This document shows, in pieces, positions 1 through 12,259 of a DNA stretch of 64,000 nucleotides (the stretch's first letter is position 1; each line of letters begins with the position of its first letter). This stretch comes from Gluconobacter potus (GTDB lineage Bacteria; Pseudomonadota; Alphaproteobacteria; Acetobacterales; Acetobacteraceae), in the NCBI RefSeq assembly GCF_015244705.1, contig NZ_JABCQF010000004.1:62001-126000 (forward strand), given 5' to 3'. The notes under the pieces were generated by a model that did not search any database, had not been told where the DNA came from, and saw only the letters and a list, made by a program, of their open reading frames with translations. The translations under genes were made by a program, and so were the position numbers.

Positions 1-1115
<1,115 letters not shown>

Positions 1116-1164
1116 GCAGCGTGACAGGAAGATGCCCCCATCCTGTGTAAAATGTGCAAAACGC

Positions 1165-1194
1165 TTGACGGGACCCGTCCGGACAGAGTAGACG
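1165..1194 (+). promoter_or_regulatory. Candidate sigma-70 type promoter for rpsT
   Basis: A TTGACG hexamer at 1165-1170 is followed after 17-18 bp by GTAGAC/TAGACG at 1188-1194, about 48 bp before the rpsT start. The -35 is strong and the -10 weak. This is an inference from sequence alone. Confidence 0.45.
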
Positions 1195-1241
1195 GCGCCA
1201 ACCATTTACGCGACCAAAACGCAAACTGAACCGAAAGATCC

Positions 1242-1511
1242 ATGGCAAACACAGCTTCTGCCCGCAAGCGTATCCGTCAGAACGAACGTCGCCGTGAGCG
1301 CAACGTTGCCCGCATGTCCCGCATGCGTACGTTCATCAAGAAGGTTGAACTCGCCATCCAGGCCGGTGACAAGTCCGCTGCTGCCGAGGCCTTCAAGGTT
1401 GCACAGCCGGAAATGCAGCGCGCAGCAGGCAAGGGCGTGATTGCCAAGAACACGATCAGCCGCAAGCTGTCCCGTCTGTCCGCCCGCGTGAAGGCCCTGG
1501 CAACCGCCTGA
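1242..1511 (+). CDS. rpsT: 30S ribosomal protein S20
   Basis: This 89-aa, very basic protein begins [18 protein letters not shown], as S20 proteins do, and its length is normal for the family. S20 binds 16S rRNA early in 30S assembly. The gene stands alone, with a candidate promoter upstream and a strong intrinsic terminator 25 bp after the stop codon, so it is probably monocistronic. S20 is known in other bacteria to be autoregulated post-transcriptionally, but nothing in this leader shows that directly. Confidence 0.97.
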   Translation: MANTASARKRIRQNERRRERNVARMSRMRTFIKKVELAIQAGDKSAAAEAFKVAQPEMQRAAGKGVIAKNTISRKLSRLSARVKALATA

Positions 1512-1535
1512 GCTTCACCTTCGGGTCGGAACTGA

Positions 1536-1570
1536 AGAACGCGCTCCCCTCCAGGAGCGCGTTCTTTTTT
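1536..1570 (+). terminator. Intrinsic terminator after rpsT
   Basis: A perfect 11-bp stem, GAACGCGCTCC/GGAGCGCGTTC, with a 6-nt loop is followed directly by a run of T residues. It separates rpsT from the dnaA block. Confidence 0.93.
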
Positions 1571-1667
1571 GACTGCAGCTCCTGACATCTTTTTCCCAAG
1601 CATCTGCCCCCGGGTTGCCGATGGGGAACACCCTCATGACATCCCGCTGAGCCCTCCGTGTTCCAGC

Positions 1668-1696
1668 TTGCTTCGGGCTGAGCGGACGCCTATTCT
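1668..1696 (+). promoter_or_regulatory. dnaA: Candidate dnaA promoter
   Basis: TTGCTT at 1668-1673 and TATTCT at 1691-1696 are separated by exactly 17 bp. The site lies about 155 bp before the preferred dnaA start. The rest of the 1571-1850 spacer shows a short CCCGC/GCGGG hairpin just before the start but no consensus DnaA boxes (TTATNCACA) that I can see. Confidence 0.4.
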
Positions 1697-1850
1697 GGGG
1701 GTTCGACAAAAAGGTATCGGATGCTCTGGCTTCTCCGGAAATTCGCCAGCTTTTCTGCTGCAGATTTCTGTCGAGAGCATAATCGCCCTGCGCGCAGGGA
1801 ACCACAACTGATACCCGCCCCGTGCGGGAATGGATATGAAAGGGGGTACA

Positions 1851-3275
1851 ATGGTGGAAAACGCTCAGTATCTGGACGCCAGCGCCTCCGCCCCCGGTTC
1901 GACGACACCGCTGGAAACCGCCTGGATCCGCGTTCGTGAGAAACTGAAGAGTGAGGTTGGCGAGGTCGAATACCGGACATGGCTCCGGCAGATCGTTCTG
2001 GGACCACTCGAAGAAGATGAACTGACCCTCTATCTGCCCACGCGCTTCCTGCGTGACTGGGTCCGCAGCCAGTACGAAGAGCGCCTTCAGACGCTCTGGC
2101 GTACCGAGCGCGAGGACATCAAGGGGGTGGAGCTTCAGGTCAAGCGTGGGCTGCCTGAAGTCTCCATGGGCGACGCAGAGGACGGGGAAGACGGTCCGGT
2201 CGAGGGGCATGAACTCGCGCCGCAGGCTGCTGCTCCCGAAAATCGCAGCGATCTGGCCGTTCCGCTCGATCCGCGTTTCACGTTTGATACCTTCATCGTC
2301 GGCAAGCCCAACGAATTTGCCTATGCCTGCGCCCGCCGTGTGGCGGAAAAACCGTCGAGCCCAGGCTTCAATCCGCTGTTCCTGTATGGCGGAGTCGGCC
2401 TTGGCAAGACCCATCTGATGCACGCCATCGGAACGGAGCTGACCCGGACCGGCAAGGTCTCCGTGGCTTACATGTCCGCGGAAAAGTTCATGTACCGCTT
2501 CATTGCGGCGATCCGTTCACAATCCACGATGGAGTTCAAGGAACAGCTCCGTTCTGTTGACGTGCTGATGATCGATGATCTCCAGTTCCTGATCGGCAAG
2601 GACAATACCCAGGAAGAATTCTTCCATACATTCAATGCCCTCGTCGATGCCGGTCGCCAGATCATCGTCAGTGCCGACAAAAGCCCGTCCGACCTGTCGG
2701 GCCTTGAAGATCGTCTGCGGACCCGTCTGGGTTGTGGCATGGTCGCAGACATCCATGCCACAACCTTCGAGCTGCGCATTTCCATTCTGGAAGCCAAGGC
2801 CAAGGCTTCGGGCACGCATGTTCCGTCCAAGGTTCTGGAATATCTCGCCCACAAGATCACGACCAATGTCCGTGAGCTTGAAGGCGCGCTCAATCGCCTG
2901 ATCGCCCATGCTGATCTGGTTGGACGTCCTGTGACGCTCGATACGACGCAGGATGTTCTCAAGGACATGCTGAAGGCTCATGACCGCCGTGTCACGATCG
3001 AGGAAATCCAGCGCAAGGTCTCCGAGCACTGGAATATCCGCCTTACGGACATGTCATCGGCACGCCGTGCCCGTGCCGTAGCGCGTCCGCGTCAGGTGGC
3101 CATGTATCTGGCCAAGCAGCTGACGAGCCGGTCTCTTCCGGAAATCGGACGCAAGTTTGGCAACCGCGATCACACGACCGTCATGCACGCTGTCAACCGC
3201 GTGACCGAGCTGATGGATCAGGACACGTCCTTCGCCGAGGACGTGGAACTGCTGCGCCGGATGCTGGAAGGCTGA
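1851..3275 (+). CDS. dnaA: Chromosomal replication initiator protein DnaA
   Basis: DnaA is the AAA+ initiator that binds oriC and melts the duplex. Domain I is recognisable (ETAWIRVREKLKSEVG). The ATPase core has Walker A GGVGLGKTH and Walker B MIDDLQFL. Domain IV has the DNA-binding signature GNRDHTTVMHAVNRV near the C-terminus. I prefer the ATG at 1851 (474 aa, starting MVENAQYL) because a purine-rich AAAGGGGG lies just upstream. An in-frame ATG at 1830 would add seven residues and has no such site. dnaN follows after 89 bp with the same orientation, the usual order in many bacteria. Confidence 0.96.
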   Translation: MVENAQYLDASASAPGSTTPLETAWIRVREKLKSEVGEVEYRTWLRQIVLGPLEEDELTLYLPTRFLRDWVRSQYEERLQTLWRTEREDIKGVELQVKRGLPEVSMGDAEDGEDGPVEGHELAPQAAAPENRSDLAVPLDPRFTFDTFIVGKPNEFAYACARRVAEKPSSPGFNPLFLYGGVGLGKTHLMHAIGTELTRTGKVSVAYMSAEKFMYRFIAAIRSQSTMEFKEQLRSVDVLMIDDLQFLIGKDNTQEEFFHTFNALVDAGRQIIVSADKSPSDLSGLEDRLRTRLGCGMVADIHATTFELRISILEAKAKASGTHVPSKVLEYLAHKITTNVRELEGALNRLIAHADLVGRPVTLDTTQDVLKDMLKAHDRRVTIEEIQRKVSEHWNIRLTDMSSARRARAVARPRQVAMYLAKQLTSRSLPEIGRKFGNRDHTTVMHAVNRVTELMDQDTSFAEDVELLRRMLEG

Positions 3276-3364
3276 CCTTCGTGACCTCCGATCCCTCTCT
3301 TTCCCGAGGGACGGGGGTCTGCTAGGTTCTCTCAATTAATTCAAGATCTTCGCCGAGGCTCGGA

Positions 3365-4489
3365 ATGAAATTCAAGGTTGACCGTACCCTGCTGCAACGG
3401 GCTCTGGCGCATATTCATGGCGTTGCGGAAAAGCGGAATACCATTCCCATCCTGGCTAACGTTCTGATGAGCTATCAGGATGATGTTCTGCGCCTGACGG
3501 CGACGGATATGGAAATCGCCGTCGTGGAGGACGTTCCTGCGAGCGGTGAGCGCTCCGGCTCCACGACCGTTCCGGCTGCGGTGCTCTTCGAGATCGTCCG
3601 CAAGCTGCCCGATGGCGTTGCTCTGGAGTTCGACCATCAGGACAGCGAGGCTCCGCTCGCCCTGCGTGCCGGCCGTTATGCCACCAGCCTGAACGTACTG
3701 CCGGTTGATGATTTCCCGGCCATGGTCGCTGGTGATCTGCCGCATCGTTTTTCGATCCCGGCTGCAACGCTCCGTGGTCTGATCGACCGTACCAAGTTCG
3801 CTATTTCCAACGAAGAAACCCGTTATTATCTGAACGGCATCTATCTGCACGTGGCAGAAAATGGCGCCGTTCCGATGCTGCGTGCGGTGGCTACGGATGG
3901 CCATCGTCTCGCCCGCGTCGAGACGGATCTGCCGGAGGGTGCGCGCGGCATGCCGGGCGTCATCATCCCGCGCAAGACCATCAACGAACTGCGCAAGCTG
4001 CTCGACGAAGGGGCGGCCGATCTGGAAGTGTCGCTGTCCGACACCCGTATCCAGTTCCAGGCCGGTCCCGTTCTTCTGACCTCCAAGCTGATCGACGGCA
4101 CCTTCCCGGAATACGAGCGCGTCATTCCCAAGGGCAATGACCGCATCCTGCGCGTTGGAAAGCGCGACTTTGCAGCGGCCGTTGGTCGCGTCGCGGCTAT
4201 CAGCCAGGAGCGTTCGCGCCCGGTCAAGCTGTCCATCACGCAGAACATGCTGAACCTGTCCGCCACAAGTCCCGATCAGGGTGTGGCGCATGAGGAACTG
4301 GACGAAAACGCCGTTTCCTACGATGCAGCCCCAATCGAAATCGGCTTCCAGGCCCGTTACCTGACGGACATCACCGATCAGATCGACGTGGAAGTGGAAT
4401 TCGCATTTTCCGACAGCTCTGCTCCCACTATCGTCCGTGACACGGCATCGCCTTCGGCGCTGTATGTCCTGATGCCCATGCGGGTCTGA
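3365..4489 (+). CDS. dnaN: DNA polymerase III beta subunit (sliding clamp)
   Basis: This 374-aa protein is the normal size for the beta clamp. It begins MKFKVDRTLLQRALAHIHGV and ends with the clamp C-terminal motif YVLMPMRV, which forms part of the partner-binding region. The three-domain fold is supported by matching blocks such as RYYLNGIYLHV and ATDGHRLARV. The dimer encircles DNA and tethers polymerase III. The spacer to dnaA contains a small TCCCTC/GAGGGA hairpin but no clear terminator, so transcription from dnaA could continue. recF follows after 13 bp. Confidence 0.97.
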   Translation: MKFKVDRTLLQRALAHIHGVAEKRNTIPILANVLMSYQDDVLRLTATDMEIAVVEDVPASGERSGSTTVPAAVLFEIVRKLPDGVALEFDHQDSEAPLALRAGRYATSLNVLPVDDFPAMVAGDLPHRFSIPAATLRGLIDRTKFAISNEETRYYLNGIYLHVAENGAVPMLRAVATDGHRLARVETDLPEGARGMPGVIIPRKTINELRKLLDEGAADLEVSLSDTRIQFQAGPVLLTSKLIDGTFPEYERVIPKGNDRILRVGKRDFAAAVGRVAAISQERSRPVKLSITQNMLNLSATSPDQGVAHEELDENAVSYDAAPIEIGFQARYLTDITDQIDVEVEFAFSDSSAPTIVRDTASPSALYVLMPMRV

Positions 4490-4502
4490 GCACGAGCCAC
4501 GA

Positions 4503-5606
4503 TTGAAACTAACCCGGCTCGCGCTGACGGATTTCCGGAACTACACCCATACCGTCTGGACCCCGGAAGCCTCTATTCTGGTTCTGACAGGAGAGAACGG
4601 TTCCGGGAAGACCAACCTGCTCGAAGCCGTTTCCCTGCTGGCCCCCGGTCGGGGCCTGCGGGGGGCAGCACTTCCCGCTTTGTGCCGTCAGGGCGCAGAA
4701 CAATGGGGGGTTGCGGCCACGCTCCAGTCCGGCCTGGACGAATTCCGGATCGGAACGGGGAGCGACCTGAGCGAAAAACAGCGCAGGACATTTCGCCTCG
4801 ATGGGGAAAACATCCGCTCCCAGGCTCTAATCGGCCAGAGGTTTTCCTGTGTCTGGCTGACGCCCCAGATGGACCGGCTTTTTCAGGAAGGCTCCAGCGG
4901 CCGGCGGCGGTTTCTGGACAGGCTGGTCATGGCGCTGTCTCCCGATCACGGACGCCAGATCGCAGCGCATGACCGCTCGGTCGTCAGCAGAAACAGGGTT
5001 CTGTCTGAACGTCCGAACGAGGCAGAATGGCTTACTTCCATAGAAGATTCCATCGCCCGGCATGCGGTCGCTGCGTCTGCCGCGCGGTTGGCGCTCATCG
5101 AGAGCATGAACGCCCATCCTTTTGAAAATGATGGATTTTCTGCCAGCACGCTGCATCTGGACTGTGCCATCTCAAGCCGCCTGGCAACCCAGCCAGCCCT
5201 CGAGGTTGAAGACTGGATCAGGAACAGCCTGCGACAGGCCCGCACAGAAGACCGGCAGCGCTCCACGACATCCGTTGGCGCCCATCGAGCCGATTTCACG
5301 CTTTCGGACACCGCTACAGGACGTCCTGCCGAGCTTTCGAGCAGCGGACAGCAGAAAGTCATGCTGACCGGCACGATCCTGTCCCATGCACGGCTGATGA
5401 CACAGGAACGGGGGCACGCCCCGGCCATCCTGCTTGATGAACCCCTGCTTCATCTGGATGAGATGCGACGACATGCGCTCCTCGACAGCCTTGAGGGGCT
5501 GCGGGCGCCTGTCCTGATTACGGGCACGGATGCCGAGGCATTCGCGCCAATCGCAGGCCGCGCCCAGTTTTTTTCCGTCAGGAACGGCACCATATCCCCT
5601 TCCTGA
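4503..5606 (+). CDS. recF: DNA replication and repair protein RecF
   Basis: This 367-aa SMC-like ATPase loads RecA at single-strand gaps. The start codon is TTG at 4503, giving MKLTRLALTDFRNY, the canonical RecF N-terminus, so the rare start is well supported. Walker A is TGENGSGKTNLLEAV. The ABC signature region is SSSGQQKVML, and Walker B is ILLDEPLLHLDEMRR near the C-terminus. It follows dnaN by 13 bp and precedes gyrB by 85 bp, completing the dnaA-dnaN-recF-gyrB block. The TTG start suggests modest translation compared with dnaN. Confidence 0.95.
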   Translation: MKLTRLALTDFRNYTHTVWTPEASILVLTGENGSGKTNLLEAVSLLAPGRGLRGAALPALCRQGAEQWGVAATLQSGLDEFRIGTGSDLSEKQRRTFRLDGENIRSQALIGQRFSCVWLTPQMDRLFQEGSSGRRRFLDRLVMALSPDHGRQIAAHDRSVVSRNRVLSERPNEAEWLTSIEDSIARHAVAASAARLALIESMNAHPFENDGFSASTLHLDCAISSRLATQPALEVEDWIRNSLRQARTEDRQRSTTSVGAHRADFTLSDTATGRPAELSSSGQQKVMLTGTILSHARLMTQERGHAPAILLDEPLLHLDEMRRHALLDSLEGLRAPVLITGTDAEAFAPIAGRAQFFSVRNGTISPS

Positions 5607-5628
5607 TACGCCGCCGCCGCTGGCCTAA

Positions 5629-8917
<3,289 letters not shown>

Positions 8918-9021
8918 ACGGAGCACTCGAACGTCTTGCAATAATCGGCAATTCGAAGTGATGACACAGTCTGCGGGCTCCGTTTGACGCGGACCCGCGG
9001 TTTGGATACCCCGGGCGGGAC

Positions 9022-10356
9022 ATGACCGACAGCACCCATCGCACCACTGCCATCATCCTTGCCGCGGGCCTCGGCACGCGCATGAAATCCCGTCTGCCCA
9101 AGGCGCTGCATCGTCTGGGCAACCAGCCGATGATCAACCATCTCATCACAACTGCCCGGCAGGTCTTTGATGATGTGGTCGTCGTCACCGGACCGGACAT
9201 GCCGGAGCTTGAAAAGGCTGTCCGTCCTTTCAAAACCGTCACTCAGATCGAGCGGCTTGGCACAGCCCATGCCGCCAACACGGCGCGGGACCTGTTCGGC
9301 ACTGGCGACGTGGCCATTCTCTATGCCGATAATCCGCTGATTACGGCGGAGACGATGCGGCGCCTGCTGGCAGCACGCAGGGAAGGCGCCAGTCTGGCGC
9401 TTCTTGGAATGCGACCTGCAGAGCCGGGGCGTTATGGCCGAATTGTGGAAGACCACGGCAGGGTCGTGAAGATCGTCGAATTCAAGGATGCCACGGAAGC
9501 CGAACGCCGCATCACGCTGTGCAATGCGGGCGTCATGTGTGCCGGAGCCGACGATTTCCGGACCTGGCTTGCAAATGTCGGAAACGACAATGCCCAAGGC
9601 GAGTATTACCTCACGGATGTGGTTGAAATGGCGGCGAAAACCGGGCCGGTCATTTGCGTGGAAGCACCGGAAGCCGAACTGGCGGGGGTCAATTCCCGTT
9701 CGGAACTAGCCCGTGCTGAGGCGACGCTTCAGACCCGACTGCGAAATGCGGCCATGGATGCGGGTGTCACGCTTGTTGCTCCTGAAACTGTTTTCTTCAG
9801 CACCGACACCATCATCGAAGCGGATGTAACGATCGAGCCAAACGTTTTCTTTGGCCCCGGCGTCAGGGTCCGTTCCGGCGCCCTCATTCGTGCCTTTTCC
9901 CATCTGGAAGGCTGTGAAGTCGGGGAAGGCGCAATGATCGGCCCCTATGCCCGGCTGCGCCCAGGCACGCTTTGCGCCGCGCAGACGCATGTCGGCAATT
10001 TCGTCGAGCTCAAGAATGTGGAACTGGGTGAGGGCGCGAAGGCCAATCACCTGACCTATCTGGGCGATGCCTCGATCGGGAGTGGCACGAATGTTGGAGC
10101 AGGGACCATCACCTGCAACTACGATGGCGTGTTCAAACACCGGACCACGATCGGCGAGCGCGTGTTCGTTGGTTCTGATTCCATTCTCGTGGCGCCCGTA
10201 ACCATTGGCGATGATGCCCTCATCGCGGCCGGAAGCGTCATTACGGATGACGTTCCTGCTGGTGATCTGGCTCTGGGCCGGGCACGGCAGACGCTGAAAA
10301 GCGGGCAGGGCCTTCAGATCAAACAGTCTCTCAAAGCTCGGAAGGAACAGGTCTGA
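9022..10356 (+). CDS. glmU: Bifunctional N-acetylglucosamine-1-P uridyltransferase / glucosamine-1-P acetyltransferase
   Basis: GlmU makes UDP-GlcNAc for peptidoglycan and lipopolysaccharide. The uridyltransferase domain opens with LAAGLGTRMKSRLPKALH. The C-terminal half is a left-handed beta-helix of hexapeptide repeats, with the acetyltransferase block NFVELKNVELGEGAKANHL and GTITCNYDGVFKHRT. At 444 aa it is close to the family norm of about 455. The stop codon TGA overlaps the glmS ATG by one base (TGATG), so the two steps of amino-sugar supply are translationally coupled. Confidence 0.96.
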   Translation: MTDSTHRTTAIILAAGLGTRMKSRLPKALHRLGNQPMINHLITTARQVFDDVVVVTGPDMPELEKAVRPFKTVTQIERLGTAHAANTARDLFGTGDVAILYADNPLITAETMRRLLAARREGASLALLGMRPAEPGRYGRIVEDHGRVVKIVEFKDATEAERRITLCNAGVMCAGADDFRTWLANVGNDNAQGEYYLTDVVEMAAKTGPVICVEAPEAELAGVNSRSELARAEATLQTRLRNAAMDAGVTLVAPETVFFSTDTIIEADVTIEPNVFFGPGVRVRSGALIRAFSHLEGCEVGEGAMIGPYARLRPGTLCAAQTHVGNFVELKNVELGEGAKANHLTYLGDASIGSGTNVGAGTITCNYDGVFKHRTTIGERVFVGSDSILVAPVTIGDDALIAAGSVITDDVPAGDLALGRARQTLKSGQGLQIKQSLKARKEQV

Positions 10357-12182
10357 TGTGCGGTATCTGCGGTATTGTTGGACATCAGCCTGCCAGCCCG
10401 ATTGCGTTTGAGGCGCTGCGTCGCCTTGAATATCGCGGATATGATTCCGCCGGCATCGCCACGCTGACAGCATCGGGAAACATCGAGCGCCGTCGCGCGG
10501 CTGGCAAGCTGGACAATCTCGAACATGTCCTGAAAGAGCACCCGCTGCCCGGCACGACCGGCATCGGTCATACGCGTTGGGCCACTCACGGCGCGCCTAC
10601 GGAAAACAATGCCCATCCTCATGAGGCCGGCCGTGTGGCGATCGTCCATAACGGCATCATCGAAAACTTTGCCGAGCTCAAGAAAGAGCTTGAGGCGAAG
10701 GGACGCGTGTTCCGGACCGAGACGGATTCAGAGACGGTCGCCCATCTGGTCGATGACTATCTGGGGCAGGGGCTAGAGCCTCGCGAGGCAGCCTTTGCCG
10801 CAATCAAGCGGCTGGAAGGCGCCTATGCCATTGCCATGATCTTCAAGGATCATGAAGGCCTGCTGATCGGGGCCCGTCACGGCGCACCACTTGCCGTCGG
10901 GTACGGCAACGGCGAGATGTTTCTCGGGTCCGACAGCATTGCGCTGGCCCCGATGGCCCGGAAGATGACCTATCTGGAAGACGGCGACTGGTGCGAACTG
11001 ACTCCCGGCCATGTCATTATTTTCGACATGACCGGCGCTGAAGTCAGCCGTCCCGTTCAGGACCTGACTTTCATGGCTGGGCAGGTCGGCAAGGATGGAT
11101 ACCGGCACTACATGGAGAAAGAACTCCATGAACATCCGGTCGCCATCGGGCAGACACTGAAACGCATAACCGACCCGGCATCAAAGCGCATTGCCCTGCC
11201 GGAAATGCCATTCGATCCGGCACAGGTTCCGCGCATCACCATTACGGCCTGCGGGTCGGCCTATTATGCCGGCATGGTGGGGCGGTACTGGCTGGAATCC
11301 CTGGCGCGCATTCCGGTGGAGATCGATGTTGCGTCCGAAATGCGCTATCGCGAGCCGCCGCAGCCGGACAAGGGCGTAGCGCTGCTGATTTCTCAGTCCG
11401 GCGAAACCGCTGATACGCTCGGAGTTCTTCGGAGCCTCAAGAAGGCCGGGCAGAGCATTGTTTCCGTGCTGAACGTCGAGCACTCGACCATGGGACGCGA
11501 AAGCGATCTCGTCCTGGGTATGGATGCGGGGCCGGAAATCTCCGTAGCCTCTACCAAGGCTTTCACGGCCCAGCTTTCCGTTCTGGCGGCTCTGGCAATC
11601 GACTTCGCGCGGGCCCGCGGCACGATGGATCAGGCCCGTGAAGAACGTCTGACGGCCAGCCTGCTGGATCTGCCGTCCCGAGCTGCGGAAGTCTTCACGC
11701 GAACCAAGGATATCCAGGCGATGGCGGCTGTTGTCGCGCAGGCCCGGGATGTCCTGTATCTGGGGCGCGGAATCTGCACACCGATCGCCTTTGAAGGCGC
11801 ATTAAAATTAAAGGAAATCAGTTACATCCACGCGGAAGCTTATGCCGCAGGTGAACTGAAGCATGGTCCCATCAGCCTGATCGATCAGACCGTTCCGGTC
11901 GTTGCCATCGCACCATCCACGATCCTGTTCGACAAGACCCTGTCCAATCTGCAGGAAGCGAAAGCGCGTGGCGGACGCATTCTTGCCTTCACCGATGCAG
12001 AAGGTGCGAAACGTCTTGAAGGCGTGGCGGAACAGGTTGTCATCATGCCGGATGTAGAGGCTTTCGTGGCCCCGATCCTGTATGCCATTCCCGTTCAGAT
12101 GCTGGCTTATGAAGTGGCCCTCCTCAAAGGGACAGACGTGGATCAGCCCCGGAACCTTGCCAAATCAGTCACGGTTGAATGA
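10356..12182 (+). CDS. glmS: Glutamine--fructose-6-phosphate aminotransferase (isomerizing)
   Basis: This 608-aa enzyme converts fructose-6-P and glutamine to glucosamine-6-P, the first committed step to UDP-GlcNAc. The N-terminal MCGICGIVGH gives Cys2 as the Ntn amidotransferase nucleophile. Two SIS domains follow, with TACGSAYYAGMVGRYWLE and SQSGETADTLGVLRSLKKAG, and the C-terminus ends in the usual LAKSVTVE. It overlaps glmU by one base. I saw nothing like a glmS ribozyme upstream, as expected because that element is a Firmicute feature and the gene is internal to an operon. Confidence 0.97.
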   Translation: MCGICGIVGHQPASPIAFEALRRLEYRGYDSAGIATLTASGNIERRRAAGKLDNLEHVLKEHPLPGTTGIGHTRWATHGAPTENNAHPHEAGRVAIVHNGIIENFAELKKELEAKGRVFRTETDSETVAHLVDDYLGQGLEPREAAFAAIKRLEGAYAIAMIFKDHEGLLIGARHGAPLAVGYGNGEMFLGSDSIALAPMARKMTYLEDGDWCELTPGHVIIFDMTGAEVSRPVQDLTFMAGQVGKDGYRHYMEKELHEHPVAIGQTLKRITDPASKRIALPEMPFDPAQVPRITITACGSAYYAGMVGRYWLESLARIPVEIDVASEMRYREPPQPDKGVALLISQSGETADTLGVLRSLKKAGQSIVSVLNVEHSTMGRESDLVLGMDAGPEISVASTKAFTAQLSVLAALAIDFARARGTMDQAREERLTASLLDLPSRAAEVFTRTKDIQAMAAVVAQARDVLYLGRGICTPIAFEGALKLKEISYIHAEAYAAGELKHGPISLIDQTVPVVAIAPSTILFDKTLSNLQEAKARGGRILAFTDAEGAKRLEGVAEQVVIMPDVEAFVAPILYAIPVQMLAYEVALLKGTDVDQPRNLAKSVTVE

Positions 12183-12259
12183 AGGATTTTCCTATCGGGG
12201 GAAATTTTTTGCAGACATTATAGTAACATCACACATGGCAGCCTGAAGGAGACGCAAAT

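Noticed and set aside
10300-10360. glmS ribozyme
   Set aside because: glmS overlaps glmU by one base, leaving no leader, and the element is not expected in this group.
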